A DNA stretch of 64,000 nt from Fortiea contorta PCC 7126. GTDB taxonomy: Bacteria > Cyanobacteriota > Cyanobacteriia > Cyanobacteriales > Nostocaceae. The DNA is taken from contig NZ_KB235930.1 of the NCBI RefSeq assembly GCF_000332295.1, positions 3,995,895 through 4,059,894 of the forward strand. Direction: 5' to 3'. Shown piece after piece: positions 19,251 through 27,534 of this stretch. Numbering within the stretch: position 1 is the stretch's first letter; the number at the start of each line of letters is the position of its first letter. The notes beneath the pieces were generated by a model that did no database searches, was not told the DNA's origin, and saw only the letters and a list, made by a program, of their open reading frames with translations. Position numbers and translations under genes: made by a program.

Positions 19251-21431
19251 ATGGAGAATTATTCTATTCAACCCTTAAATTCCCCCCAGAATACCATAAC
19301 TGCGCCTCAATCTGTACCACTGCAAGCTTTTTCAGGGTTTGAGGAAGAAGGTGCTGGTTGGGACATACGTCAATTTCTAGGTGCTTTACAACGACGAGCA
19401 CTGGTGATTGCAGGAATAGCAAGCATTGTCATGGGTGGTGTTACTTACACAACACTCCAGGAAAAATCTGTATATCAAGGAAGTTTTCAGATTTTAGTAG
19501 AACCAGTTGATGACGATGCTAGCTTGGGAAAAGTTAATGTAGACAACCCCAACCCAAATAAACTAACTCTAGACTATGAGAGTCAGATTCAGATTCTCAA
19601 GAGTCCTGAACTGATGAATGGAATCGTCAAGGATTTAAGAGTTTTATATTCAGATATCACCTATGATTCGCTTGTGCAATCATTAACTATTAGTCGGTTA
19701 GGTGAAACTAAAATTATACAAGTTAGCTATGCCAGTTATGATCGCAGTCGGATTAAAGTAGTCCTAGATAAAATTGCTAAGTCTTACCTAGACTATAGCT
19801 TAGAGAAAAGGAAAACCAAGTTACGCCAAGGTGTTAAATTTGTTGATCAACAACTACCCACTATTAGAAATAGGGTAGATCGGTTGCAAAAGGAATTACA
19901 AATATTCCGACAAAGATATGACTTTATTACTCCAGAAAATGAAGCCTCGGAGATTTCTAGCAAATTCAGCAATTTATCTAGTCAAAGAACCACACTCAAT
20001 CAGCAGTTAGCCGTATCTCGTGATGTTTTTACTAACTTAAGCGCAGACCAAGGAAAATTAGCAGCACTGAATGCTTCACCTGCGTATCAACAAATGATTA
20101 CCCAGTTGCGGCAAATAGAGGTGCAGATTTCTGGAGAATTAGCTCGGTTTCAACCAGATAATCCTACCATCCAAACTTTAGAAGAAAAAAGACAGAACAT
20201 CTTGCCTTTAATAGCACAAGAAGAGCGACGGGTGCTGGGGATAAAATACGCTGAGGCGGCGAATCAAATTCAAACTCTAGATGCACAGAGCCAAGAACTT
20301 GCTAAGGATGAAAAACTAGTTGAACAAAGAGCTAAGTTATTACCGATTCTTACTAGAAGATATACAGAACTCCAGCGAGATTTAGGAATTGCAACTGACA
20401 GTCTTAATCGGTTTTTAAGTACTCGTGAAAATCTCCTAATTAAAGTAGCTCAAACAGAACTACCTTGGGAGTTAGTTAAAGCAGCAGTGCAACCCAATGC
20501 ACCAGTATCACCAAATATTCCTCAGAATTTGACTCTAGGATTTGCCGCTAGTTTGATTTTAGGAATTGGTGTGGCTTTACTGCTAGAAAAAACTGACAAT
20601 ACATACCATGCTGTTGGCAGTTTAAAAGATAATATTAGGCTACCAATATTAGGTATTCTGCCTTTTGATAAGAAGCTGCAAAATAGTCAACATCATCTCG
20701 CAGTCGTGGCTGGAGAGAAACAAATAGCGGCGGGAGATGAGCCTCGCCAAAACATTTTTAATCGTCAGTTTGGGAGTGCTAGAAGCACTGGTAGAGGCAA
20801 ATTTTGGGAAGCTTTACAGGTACTTTATACGAATATTCAACTACTTAATTTTGAGCGTCCAATTCGCTCTTTAGTTGTGAGTTCGCCACTTCCAGGAGAC
20901 GGTAAATCGACGGTAGCATTCCAATTAGCTCAAACAGCTACAGCAATGGGTAAACGAGTACTGCTGGTAGATGCGGATTTGCGCCGACCACAATTGCATA
21001 ACCTCTCAGAGTTAAATAATGTGCAAGGTTTGAGTAGTGTAATTTCAACTAATCTACCTGTAGACCAAGTGATTCAAGAAGTACCGGGAACGAGCGGTTT
21101 GTCGGTAATTACGGCTGGCCCAATATTACCAGATCCCGCAAGATTACTCGCATCAGAAAAGATGAAACAACTGATGGCTCATTTCCATCAAAACTTTGAT
21201 TTGGTGATTTATGATGTTCCCTGCTTAGTAGGAATAGTTGATGCGAGATTAGTAGCACCACATACTGATGGGATAGTGTTAGTGGTGAGGCTGGACAAGA
21301 CAGATAAATCTGGGTTGATAGAAGCTCAAGACAGCTTGAGAATTTCGCCAACGAATGTTTTAGGTATTATTGCCAATGGAGATAAAGGTAAACTTAATGA
21401 TGTTAGTTATTCCCATAGTTCTCATGGATAG
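19251..21431 (+). CDS. Wzc/CpsD-like polysaccharide co-polymerase with P-loop kinase domain
   Basis: The product is 726 aa. It has an N-terminal membrane segment near residues 52-67, a periplasmic Wzz-type region with coiled coils (about 70-420) and a second membrane segment near 425-445 (LGFAASLILGIGVALLL). A cytoplasmic BY-kinase-type ATPase follows: Walker A PLPGDGKST near 546-554, Walker A-prime VLLVDADLRRP near 570-580 and Walker B LVIYDVPC near 654-661. Such proteins set polysaccharide chain length. The C-terminus (NDVSYSHSSHG) has one tyrosine rather than the usual cluster, so autophosphorylation control may be reduced. No clear ribosome-binding site precedes ATG 19251. A terminator follows at 21474. 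Confidence 0.88.
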   Translation: MENYSIQPLNSPQNTITAPQSVPLQAFSGFEEEGAGWDIRQFLGALQRRALVIAGIASIVMGGVTYTTLQEKSVYQGSFQILVEPVDDDASLGKVNVDNPNPNKLTLDYESQIQILKSPELMNGIVKDLRVLYSDITYDSLVQSLTISRLGETKIIQVSYASYDRSRIKVVLDKIAKSYLDYSLEKRKTKLRQGVKFVDQQLPTIRNRVDRLQKELQIFRQRYDFITPENEASEISSKFSNLSSQRTTLNQQLAVSRDVFTNLSADQGKLAALNASPAYQQMITQLRQIEVQISGELARFQPDNPTIQTLEEKRQNILPLIAQEERRVLGIKYAEAANQIQTLDAQSQELAKDEKLVEQRAKLLPILTRRYTELQRDLGIATDSLNRFLSTRENLLIKVAQTELPWELVKAAVQPNAPVSPNIPQNLTLGFAASLILGIGVALLLEKTDNTYHAVGSLKDNIRLPILGILPFDKKLQNSQHHLAVVAGEKQIAAGDEPRQNIFNRQFGSARSTGRGKFWEALQVLYTNIQLLNFERPIRSLVVSSPLPGDGKSTVAFQLAQTATAMGKRVLLVDADLRRPQLHNLSELNNVQGLSSVISTNLPVDQVIQEVPGTSGLSVITAGPILPDPARLLASEKMKQLMAHFHQNFDLVIYDVPCLVGIVDARLVAPHTDGIVLVVRLDKTDKSGLIEAQDSLRISPTNVLGIIANGDKGKLNDVSYSHSSHG

Positions 21432-21473
21432 AGAGAGTGGTTGTTAAGGATTGTAGAAATATCTTTTGGGGTG

Positions 21474-21506
21474 TAGAGACGTGGCTTTTGCTTCGTCTCT
21501 ATTTTT
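21474..21506 (+). terminator. rho-independent terminator after the Wzc-like gene
   Basis: TAGAGACG at 21474-21481 pairs perfectly with CGTCTCTA at 21494-21501 across a 12-base loop, and five T follow directly. It lies 43 bases after the stop of the Wzc-like gene and 16 bases before the convergent adenylate cyclase stop. Confidence 0.75.
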
Positions 21507-21521
21507 CATTTGTTACTAAAT

Positions 21522-24107
21522 TTATTTCTCTTTTAGCGTCCAAACACCTTGATCCCAATCTGTATCTGATGGGGCTGATTGCATCCAGTACTGACAGCGG
21601 TGCAAATGTAAAAGCGCGGCTTGATCTGTATTGTCAATAGCTAAAACTTTAGCAAACTCATTTCTAGCTGAACTAAATTGACGATTGAGGTAATATTCTC
21701 GTCCTTGATGATAATGTTCAATCATTTCTAGTTTTTGACTACTAATAATATCCGTACGTAATCCCAGGAGTTCATAGATGGCTACTGGCTCATTTCTACC
21801 TTTGACGCGAATGTAATCGAGTTCTCTAGACCAAATATTTTCTTGGCATAGTTTATGGGTATTTTCGCTAATAATAATGTCGCAGCCATACTGTTTGCTG
21901 ACACTTTCTAGGCGAGAACCAAGGTTAACACCATCACCAATGGCGGTAAATTCCATGCGTTTACTCGAACCAATATTACCGCTGATGACGACATCGGAAT
22001 TAATGCCGATACCGATGTTAATTTTAGGCTTATTAGCTGCGTAGCGACGGTTATTAAATTCTTGTAAGCGATGGCGCATTTCTAAAGATGTTTGTACGGC
22101 CATCCAAGCGTGTCCTTCTAAAGGGAGGGGGGAACCAAAGACGGCCATAATAGCATCACCGATATATTTATCGAGGGTACCTTTATGTTTAAAAACTGCT
22201 TCTACCATTGATTCAAAATATTCGTTGAGCATACTCACCACTTCTTCTGCTTCGAGATTTTCGGTGAGGGTGGTATAGCCACGAATATCAGAAAATAAGA
22301 TGGAAACTTCTTTGCGATCGCCTCCTAATTTCGCATCATCTAATTTCAATAATTCTTCTGCTAATTCTTGGGTCATGTAGCGATACATTGTACTTTTGAG
22401 ACGTTTTTCATCGCTAATATCTTCCATGACAACTAGTGCGCCACGGACTTGTTGTTGATTGCTGGCGTCAGCAATGGTGTTAATTGATAAATTAATACTA
22501 TGTTGTTCTGTACCTGTGGTAATGAGTGTGCGATCGGGATAATATTGCTGACGGCATTTGATATCATTTGCTTGTAAAGCATTTTGACACCATTTACTAA
22601 AGTCGCCTTCTTTTATATCTATGATGTTATTAATTAATTTACCTTCTAAACGATCATCTTCTTTTAAACCTAATAACCGTTTGGCGCTTTCGTTAGCCGC
22701 AATTACTAAACCTGCTTGATCTGTAGAAATTACGCCATTAGAAAGACTACGCAACATATCGCGCTGTAGTTGTTCTTGTTGCTTAACTGTGGCAAACAAT
22801 TGTGCGTTTTGTAATGCTACTCCAGCTTGGATATTAAAAGCTTCCATAAACTCTTCGTCGTTGTGATCAAAACTAGCTTGGAAGCATTCAGGAGCTTTTG
22901 GCCAATGGACGGGATTATAAGCCGGAAAATTCCCTGATTTCTTTTTATTAACTAACTGAGTGACGCCGATTAATTGTTGATCGGCGTTGAATACCGGCAT
23001 ACAAAGTAAACTACAAGTGCGATAGCCATTTTGTTGGTCAAGTTGTTTAGCTGTATCCGAATCTGGATGCTCATATAAATCAAAAGGTATATTTAATTTT
23101 TTACCGGATACTGCTACTTTACCAGCAAAGCCTTTACCGATGGGAATGCGTAATTCTTTAGTAACACCGTTATCTGGGGTAATTTTTGTCCATAATTCGT
23201 GACGATCGCTATCTATCAACCAGAGGGTACTGCGATCGGCGCTCATTAATTCTTTGGCTTCATCCATTACCCGTTTGAGGGTATCTTCTAAATCAAGACT
23301 ACTTTGGGATAGTGACTTAATTGCTTTCATCAACGCTGCGGCTGCTCTTTGCTTTTGCGTGGCTGCATAAAAGGAGCGAGATGATTCTAAAATTAGGCGA
23401 ATGGAAGGAGCAAATTCTTGAAATAATTGCTCATCGGCTTTAGTAAAACCGGATTGATCAACGCGATCGCTAATGGGATCATGAGGATTATGGACAGCTT
23501 TTAATTTATTTAATAGTTGTACTACGGCTACTAATTGCCCATGTTCATTTAACAATGGTAAAGCTAACATTGTATAGGTACGATAGCCAGTAATTTTTTC
23601 TTGTGCTTGAGCAAATACTGACCGAGAATCTTGATAAAAATCGTAGGGAATATTAATTACTTGTTTAAAAGTGGCGACTTCTCCCGCAATTCCTTTATCG
23701 GCGGGGATGCGAATTTCTAAAGAGCGATCGCCTTCTGTTTCTGCTAATATTGACCACAGTTCTTGTTTAGCTTCATCTAATAGAAATATCGTCGTGCGGT
23801 CTGCACCTAATAGCTCTCCCGTTTTCAGAGTAATTGAGTGTAACATCTCTTCCAGGATGGTTTCAAAACCCTGAGAATCTAACATTGACAGAGTTTGATG
23901 AACAATATGTAATTTTTGTTCAACTTCCTGAACAACCTGTTTAAAGGTATCCTGAGTTAGGGGAGCCAGAAAGGAAGAGATAGTTCCTTTTTTGGTAGCA
24001 AGAGCGCCCACAGGGGGAGAACTTTGTGGCCAATAGTTGTTTTCTTGCTTGTGAACACCAATAATCAGATCGGTAGTCTCATCAAAACTACGTTGATGCA
24101 ATGACAT
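21522..24107 (-). CDS. cyaB1: GAF-GAF-PAS class III adenylate cyclase (CyaB1-like)
   Basis: The product is 861 aa, against 859 for Anabaena CyaB1. Domains in order: GAF-A about 75-245, GAF-B about 260-440, PAS about 450-570, cyclase about 598-780, then a short TPR-like tail (790-845). GAF domains of this type bind cAMP; both carry an NKxnFxxxDE-type signature (NK at 200-201 and 387-388). The cyclase has metal aspartates D607 (LFSDIRGYT) and D651 (YIGDAIMAVFG). Purine-specifying residues K647 and T721 are present, the latter being the threonine variant known in CyaB1. It makes cAMP in the cytoplasm under positive feedback. It is convergent with the Wzc-like gene. Confidence 0.93.
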   Translation of the reverse strand: MSLHQRSFDETTDLIIGVHKQENNYWPQSSPPVGALATKKGTISSFLAPLTQDTFKQVVQEVEQKLHIVHQTLSMLDSQGFETILEEMLHSITLKTGELLGADRTTIFLLDEAKQELWSILAETEGDRSLEIRIPADKGIAGEVATFKQVINIPYDFYQDSRSVFAQAQEKITGYRTYTMLALPLLNEHGQLVAVVQLLNKLKAVHNPHDPISDRVDQSGFTKADEQLFQEFAPSIRLILESSRSFYAATQKQRAAAALMKAIKSLSQSSLDLEDTLKRVMDEAKELMSADRSTLWLIDSDRHELWTKITPDNGVTKELRIPIGKGFAGKVAVSGKKLNIPFDLYEHPDSDTAKQLDQQNGYRTCSLLCMPVFNADQQLIGVTQLVNKKKSGNFPAYNPVHWPKAPECFQASFDHNDEEFMEAFNIQAGVALQNAQLFATVKQQEQLQRDMLRSLSNGVISTDQAGLVIAANESAKRLLGLKEDDRLEGKLINNIIDIKEGDFSKWCQNALQANDIKCRQQYYPDRTLITTGTEQHSINLSINTIADASNQQQVRGALVVMEDISDEKRLKSTMYRYMTQELAEELLKLDDAKLGGDRKEVSILFSDIRGYTTLTENLEAEEVVSMLNEYFESMVEAVFKHKGTLDKYIGDAIMAVFGSPLPLEGHAWMAVQTSLEMRHRLQEFNNRRYAANKPKINIGIGINSDVVISGNIGSSKRMEFTAIGDGVNLGSRLESVSKQYGCDIIISENTHKLCQENIWSRELDYIRVKGRNEPVAIYELLGLRTDIISSQKLEMIEHYHQGREYYLNRQFSSARNEFAKVLAIDNTDQAALLHLHRCQYWMQSAPSDTDWDQGVWTLKEK

Positions 24108-24405
24108 AATTAGCTTCTGGTATAAGAGGATGAGATTTTGGTAATGTTATCTACGTGTGGCTGCAAGCAACGGTCAATTGCCATTATCCACTATCCAGCC
24201 CATTCTTAGTAGCATTCGTCACTGTAGAGCGCGTTCAGGATAAAAGTTGAAACTACTACCTCTCAAAGAGAGTGCTAGCACCCCGCGCCTAGTTCCACAA
24301 AGTTGTGAAATTATGTGCTTAATTGGTTTGGCGATCGCTAAAAGAGCATAAAATTCCAAAGTCTGCCGTCAAATAGCAGCCTTATAGAGATTGAGAGAGG
24401 TATTT
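24108..24405. other. divergent intergenic region between cyaB1 and the Rieske gene
   Basis: About 300 bases separate these divergently transcribed genes and must hold both promoters. One HIP1 octamer (GCGATCGC) lies near 24350. No cAMP-receptor consensus or other operator was recognised. Confidence 0.4.
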
Positions 24406-24756
24406 ATGAGCTGGGTTAAGGTGCTTTCCCAAGAGGAATTACCGCCTAATGAACGCAAGGTGGTGAAAGTTGAACAGCGTAATATTCTGCTGGTTCACCA
24501 TAACAACAAAATTTATGCTGTGGAAAATTCCTGTCCCCACATGAAGCTACCCTTAAAGAAGGGCAAAATCACTGATAATGGGGCGATCGTTTGTCCATTT
24601 CATCGTAGCGCTTTTGATTTAGCTACTGGTAGTCCTACGGAATGGATTACCTTTCCTCCCGGTGTTAACAAAGTGCTGGGTTTGATTTCCCAAGAAAAAG
24701 CTTTACCTGTTTTTACTACCCGTGTAGAGGAAGGAAGTATTTGGGTAGAGTTGTAA
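24406..24756 (+). CDS. Rieske [2Fe-2S] domain protein
   Basis: I start at ATG 24406, preceded by GAGAGG at a five-base spacing, rather than at an upstream TTG in frame. The product is 116 aa and consists almost wholly of a Rieske fold. The cluster ligands are C43 and H45 (CPHMKLPL) and C63 and H66 (CPFHRSAF). It is soluble, with no membrane anchor, so it is not the cytochrome b6f Rieske subunit. It resembles stand-alone ferredoxin-like Rieske proteins (NirD/BphF type) that pass electrons to an oxygenase or reductase. Its partner is unknown. A strong terminator follows at 24781, so it is a single-gene unit. Confidence 0.88.
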   Translation: MSWVKVLSQEELPPNERKVVKVEQRNILLVHHNNKIYAVENSCPHMKLPLKKGKITDNGAIVCPFHRSAFDLATGSPTEWITFPPGVNKVLGLISQEKALPVFTTRVEEGSIWVEL

Positions 24757-24780
24757 TTATTTGTTGAGTCTTTGTTGTGG

Positions 24781-24824
24781 GATGAAAGATGAGGAATTTT
24801 GCTCCTAATCTTTCATCTTTTTTT
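24781..24824 (+). terminator. rho-independent terminator after the Rieske gene
   Basis: GATGAAAGAT at 24781-24790 pairs with ATCTTTCATC at 24808-24817. The inner AGGA/TCCT bases pair too, and seven T follow at 24818-24824. It lies 24 bases after the stop codon. Confidence 0.9.
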
Positions 24825-24872
24825 AATGCGATCGCTCTCTATTTGTGTTGGGTTACACCAATTTAAACGTGA

Positions 24873-24893
24873 GGGCACAACATTGTTGTGCCC
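24873..24893. repeat. palindromic intergenic repeat
   Basis: GGGCACAAC and GTTGTGCCC face each other across three bases. This near-perfect hairpin resembles interspersed palindromes common between Nostocales genes. It lies between the Rieske terminator and the aarF terminator and is not associated with a gene. Confidence 0.7.
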
Positions 24894-24956
24894 CTACCTA
24901 TCTGTGGCATTCTTTTTTCAAATCGGTATTACACTGTGATTTAAACCAACAATCAA

Positions 24957-24994
24957 AACAAAAACCCTCACTCCTATCAAATAAGAGCAAGGGT
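24957..24994 (-). terminator. rho-independent terminator of the AarF/UbiB gene
   Basis: On the minus strand ACCCTTGCTC (complement of 24985-24994) pairs with GAGTGAGGGT (complement of 24964-24973) through two stem halves with a small mismatch. A T-rich tract follows (the complement of the A-rich stretch at 24957-24963). It begins 19 bases after the aarF stop. Confidence 0.7.
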
Positions 24995-25012
24995 CAAGAA
25001 TAACGGATAAAT

Positions 25013-27085
25013 CTATACTCTTGCGGGTAAAGATAATCGTGCTGGTTGCTCTAATTTATGACCGACATTTTGATTAATTTCTTCCCCTGCTAACAAATCT
25101 CGAATTAATTTTGTCACGGCTTTTTGTACTAGGCGATTGGTAATTTGTTGACCTAAACGCTGGACATCAGGATTGAATAATAACTGGGCGATTTGGGGCG
25201 CTAGCTGGGCTGGATCAAAGCCACGAGTTTCTCTGAGAATGCTGGAAATACGTTTAATATGTTCTAAGGTTTGTTGTTGTTCGATTGATGCGGCTGGGGT
25301 TTCGTTGACTGCTGTTAAACCTACTCTTTCTCGCAACAAATAAGTGAAGTTATGCAAAACGTTTTTACCTAAAGCATTTAATCCGTTGACTAATTCATCT
25401 ACTAATTTGTCACGAATAAATGCGCCTCGTTCCGAAGCAAGAAAATCTACGCCTTGATTCACAACTAAGTTTAAGTCGTAGTCTTCATTGCTGCGCGCAT
25501 TGCGTAATAAGTTTTCTAAACGATTCCAGCGGAATTTTCCATCTTTAAACAGCAAATCTCTTAGAGATATTCTTAATTGCGGTGCGGGGTCTGTTAATAA
25601 ACGTTTAGCAACGTAGGGATAAGCTTCGCTGAGGACTTTAAAGTTAGGATCTATGTAAATAGCGATGCCTTCGAGGGTGACGAGGGAGCGAATAATTAGG
25701 GCGTAATAGGGGGGTACGCGGAAGGGATATTCATACATTAAAGCCGATAATTCATCAGTGATGCTTTTAATGTTTAAATCGGCGACGCTGGCGCCTTGAG
25801 CATCGGCGAAGACGTTAGCAAAGGCGGGGATAATCGGTGTGAGGTCGGTATCTGGTGCTAAAAAATCTAATTTGACGTAATCTTTCGCCAAGCCTTCAAA
25901 GTCACGGTTGACGACGTGGACGATCGCCTCGATTAAACCATAGCGTTGGGGTGGCTGAATCTCGCTCATCATCCCGAAGTCGAGATAAGCTAATTTCCCG
26001 TCTGGGGTGGCTAACAAGTTTCCGGGGTGGGGGTCAGCATGGAAAAATCCGTGTTCTAATAATTGTCGCAAAGAACACTGCACACCCACTTCAATTAGAT
26101 AACGAGCGTTGATACCTTGGGCGTTAATTTCTGCTGTTTGGGTTAATTTAGTGCCGTTAATCCACTCCATCGTCAAGACGCGACGGTTGGTGTATTCCCA
26201 GTAAATTTTGGGAACATATATGTCTTTGATGTGACCATATAATTGAAAAAAGCGCTCGGCATTTTCGCCTTCGTGGATGTAATCCATCTCTTCAAAAATG
26301 CGATCGCCTAATTCATCCAAAATACCCACTAAGTCGGAGCGTATCCGCTTAAAGTTTTTCTGCGCCCAACCGGCAATTCCCCGTAAAATATATAAGTCAA
26401 TGGTAATTCGCTCTTTTAAATCGGGGCGTTGGACTTTAACTGCTACTTCTTCACCAGTTTTTAGCTTACCTTTGTATACTTGTCCCAAGGAAGCGGCGGC
26501 GATTGGTGCTCTTGAAAGTTCGCCGTAGATTTCATCTGGTGGCGCGCCTAGTTCTTCTTCAATAAATTGATAAGCAATTTCATTCGGGAAGGCGGGTAAT
26601 TGGTCTTGTAATCTCGCTAATTCTTCCAAATATACGGGCGGAACTAAATCTGGTCTGGTGGATAAGGCTTGACCAATTTTGATGTAGGCTGGCCCTAATT
26701 TCGTTAATAATTCTTTGAGTTGAACGGCTCGACGGTGGTCATTTTTGACGACAATTCCCCGTTTGCTGTCCCACCACAAGCCGAACACAAAAGAAAGGGT
26801 GGGACGCAACACAGCAAAAATCCGCTGCAAAACTTGCAGGGGTCTTTGGCGGTAGTGCGCTACTATCTCCACTGGATTGTAACGTATTGTTTCTAGTTCG
26901 GATTGGGCTGTTGTTAGTGCCCGCTGTTGTTGGGCGGCGAGCAGTCTGGGCGATTTCACAACCAAGGCTGGTGTATGATCATCTGGCACTATCTCAGCAA
27001 TGTATGGTTGATCGCCGTTGTTGTAATTAGTGCGATCGCTGTCCTCGAACGGTCGGGAATTGGGGGGAGATGTCTTAACAATCAT
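25013..27085 (-). CDS. AarF/ABC1/UbiB family atypical kinase
   Basis: The product is 690 aa from ATG 27085; an in-frame GTG four codons upstream is less likely. The kinase-like core starts around residue 100. It shows KLGPAYIKIGQALSTRPDL (the family's KxGQ region), the nucleotide-contacting lysine in VAVKVQRPDL, the catalytic loop HADPHPGN and YLDFGMM. The last 250 residues form the long C-terminal extension typical of plant and cyanobacterial ABC1K proteins. Family members support quinone and prenyl-lipid metabolism at membranes. Cyanobacteria have several paralogues, so I give no gene symbol. It is followed by a clear terminator. Confidence 0.92.
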   Translation of the reverse strand: MIVKTSPPNSRPFEDSDRTNYNNGDQPYIAEIVPDDHTPALVVKSPRLLAAQQQRALTTAQSELETIRYNPVEIVAHYRQRPLQVLQRIFAVLRPTLSFVFGLWWDSKRGIVVKNDHRRAVQLKELLTKLGPAYIKIGQALSTRPDLVPPVYLEELARLQDQLPAFPNEIAYQFIEEELGAPPDEIYGELSRAPIAAASLGQVYKGKLKTGEEVAVKVQRPDLKERITIDLYILRGIAGWAQKNFKRIRSDLVGILDELGDRIFEEMDYIHEGENAERFFQLYGHIKDIYVPKIYWEYTNRRVLTMEWINGTKLTQTAEINAQGINARYLIEVGVQCSLRQLLEHGFFHADPHPGNLLATPDGKLAYLDFGMMSEIQPPQRYGLIEAIVHVVNRDFEGLAKDYVKLDFLAPDTDLTPIIPAFANVFADAQGASVADLNIKSITDELSALMYEYPFRVPPYYALIIRSLVTLEGIAIYIDPNFKVLSEAYPYVAKRLLTDPAPQLRISLRDLLFKDGKFRWNRLENLLRNARSNEDYDLNLVVNQGVDFLASERGAFIRDKLVDELVNGLNALGKNVLHNFTYLLRERVGLTAVNETPAASIEQQQTLEHIKRISSILRETRGFDPAQLAPQIAQLLFNPDVQRLGQQITNRLVQKAVTKLIRDLLAGEEINQNVGHKLEQPARLSLPARV

Positions 27086-27293
27086 GAAGAATGCCACCGG
27101 TCGAATATATTCTTGTTAAGTATTGTAACAATATCTGAGTGATGGGGCATGGGGCATTGCCCATTAGTTCAAGCCCCATCTCTGTCTTGAAAAGTTTTGC
27201 GCCCCTGTTACCCGGACGCGCAACGCCAGTTGTTTCAAGTCGGGAAACCCGCCCACAACACTGGCTCAACTTTTCGCTTTATGCGTGGGGTAA

Positions 27294-27384
27294 TTTCAGA
27301 CTTCAGACTTCAGACTTCAGACTTCAGACTTCAGACTTCATACCTCATACTTCAGCCTTCATACTTCATACTTCAGCCTTCAGT
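27294..27384. repeat. heptanucleotide tandem repeat (TTCAGAC/TTCATAC type), 13 units
   Basis: Thirteen contiguous 7-base units run without a phase break. The first six are exactly TTCAGAC; the rest are TTCATAC, CTCATAC, TTCAGCC or TTCAGTT. It lies in the 449-base region (27086-27534) between divergent aarF and recN, which otherwise holds no gene. A five-unit sister array at 30558 shares the preceding bases GGGGTAATTTCAGAC. Such heptamer arrays are a known feature of heterocystous cyanobacteria. Confidence 0.95.
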
Positions 27385-27534
27385 TAATGCCTGAATAAAC
27401 GAGTTGGTTTTGGTACACTGAAATGGGTTCGCTATTTCAATAGTAGTGGGTAATGCTGTTTGCTTAAAGATTGGGCACAATATCCTGTAAGTTTTTAATG
27501 ATCCAGAATCTGCTTTTACGGAGAATTTGGTCTG

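Noticed and set aside
27294-27384. Heptamer array as a possible CRISPR or coding repeat
   Set aside because: The units are only 7 bases with no spacers. Frames through it merely translate the repeat.
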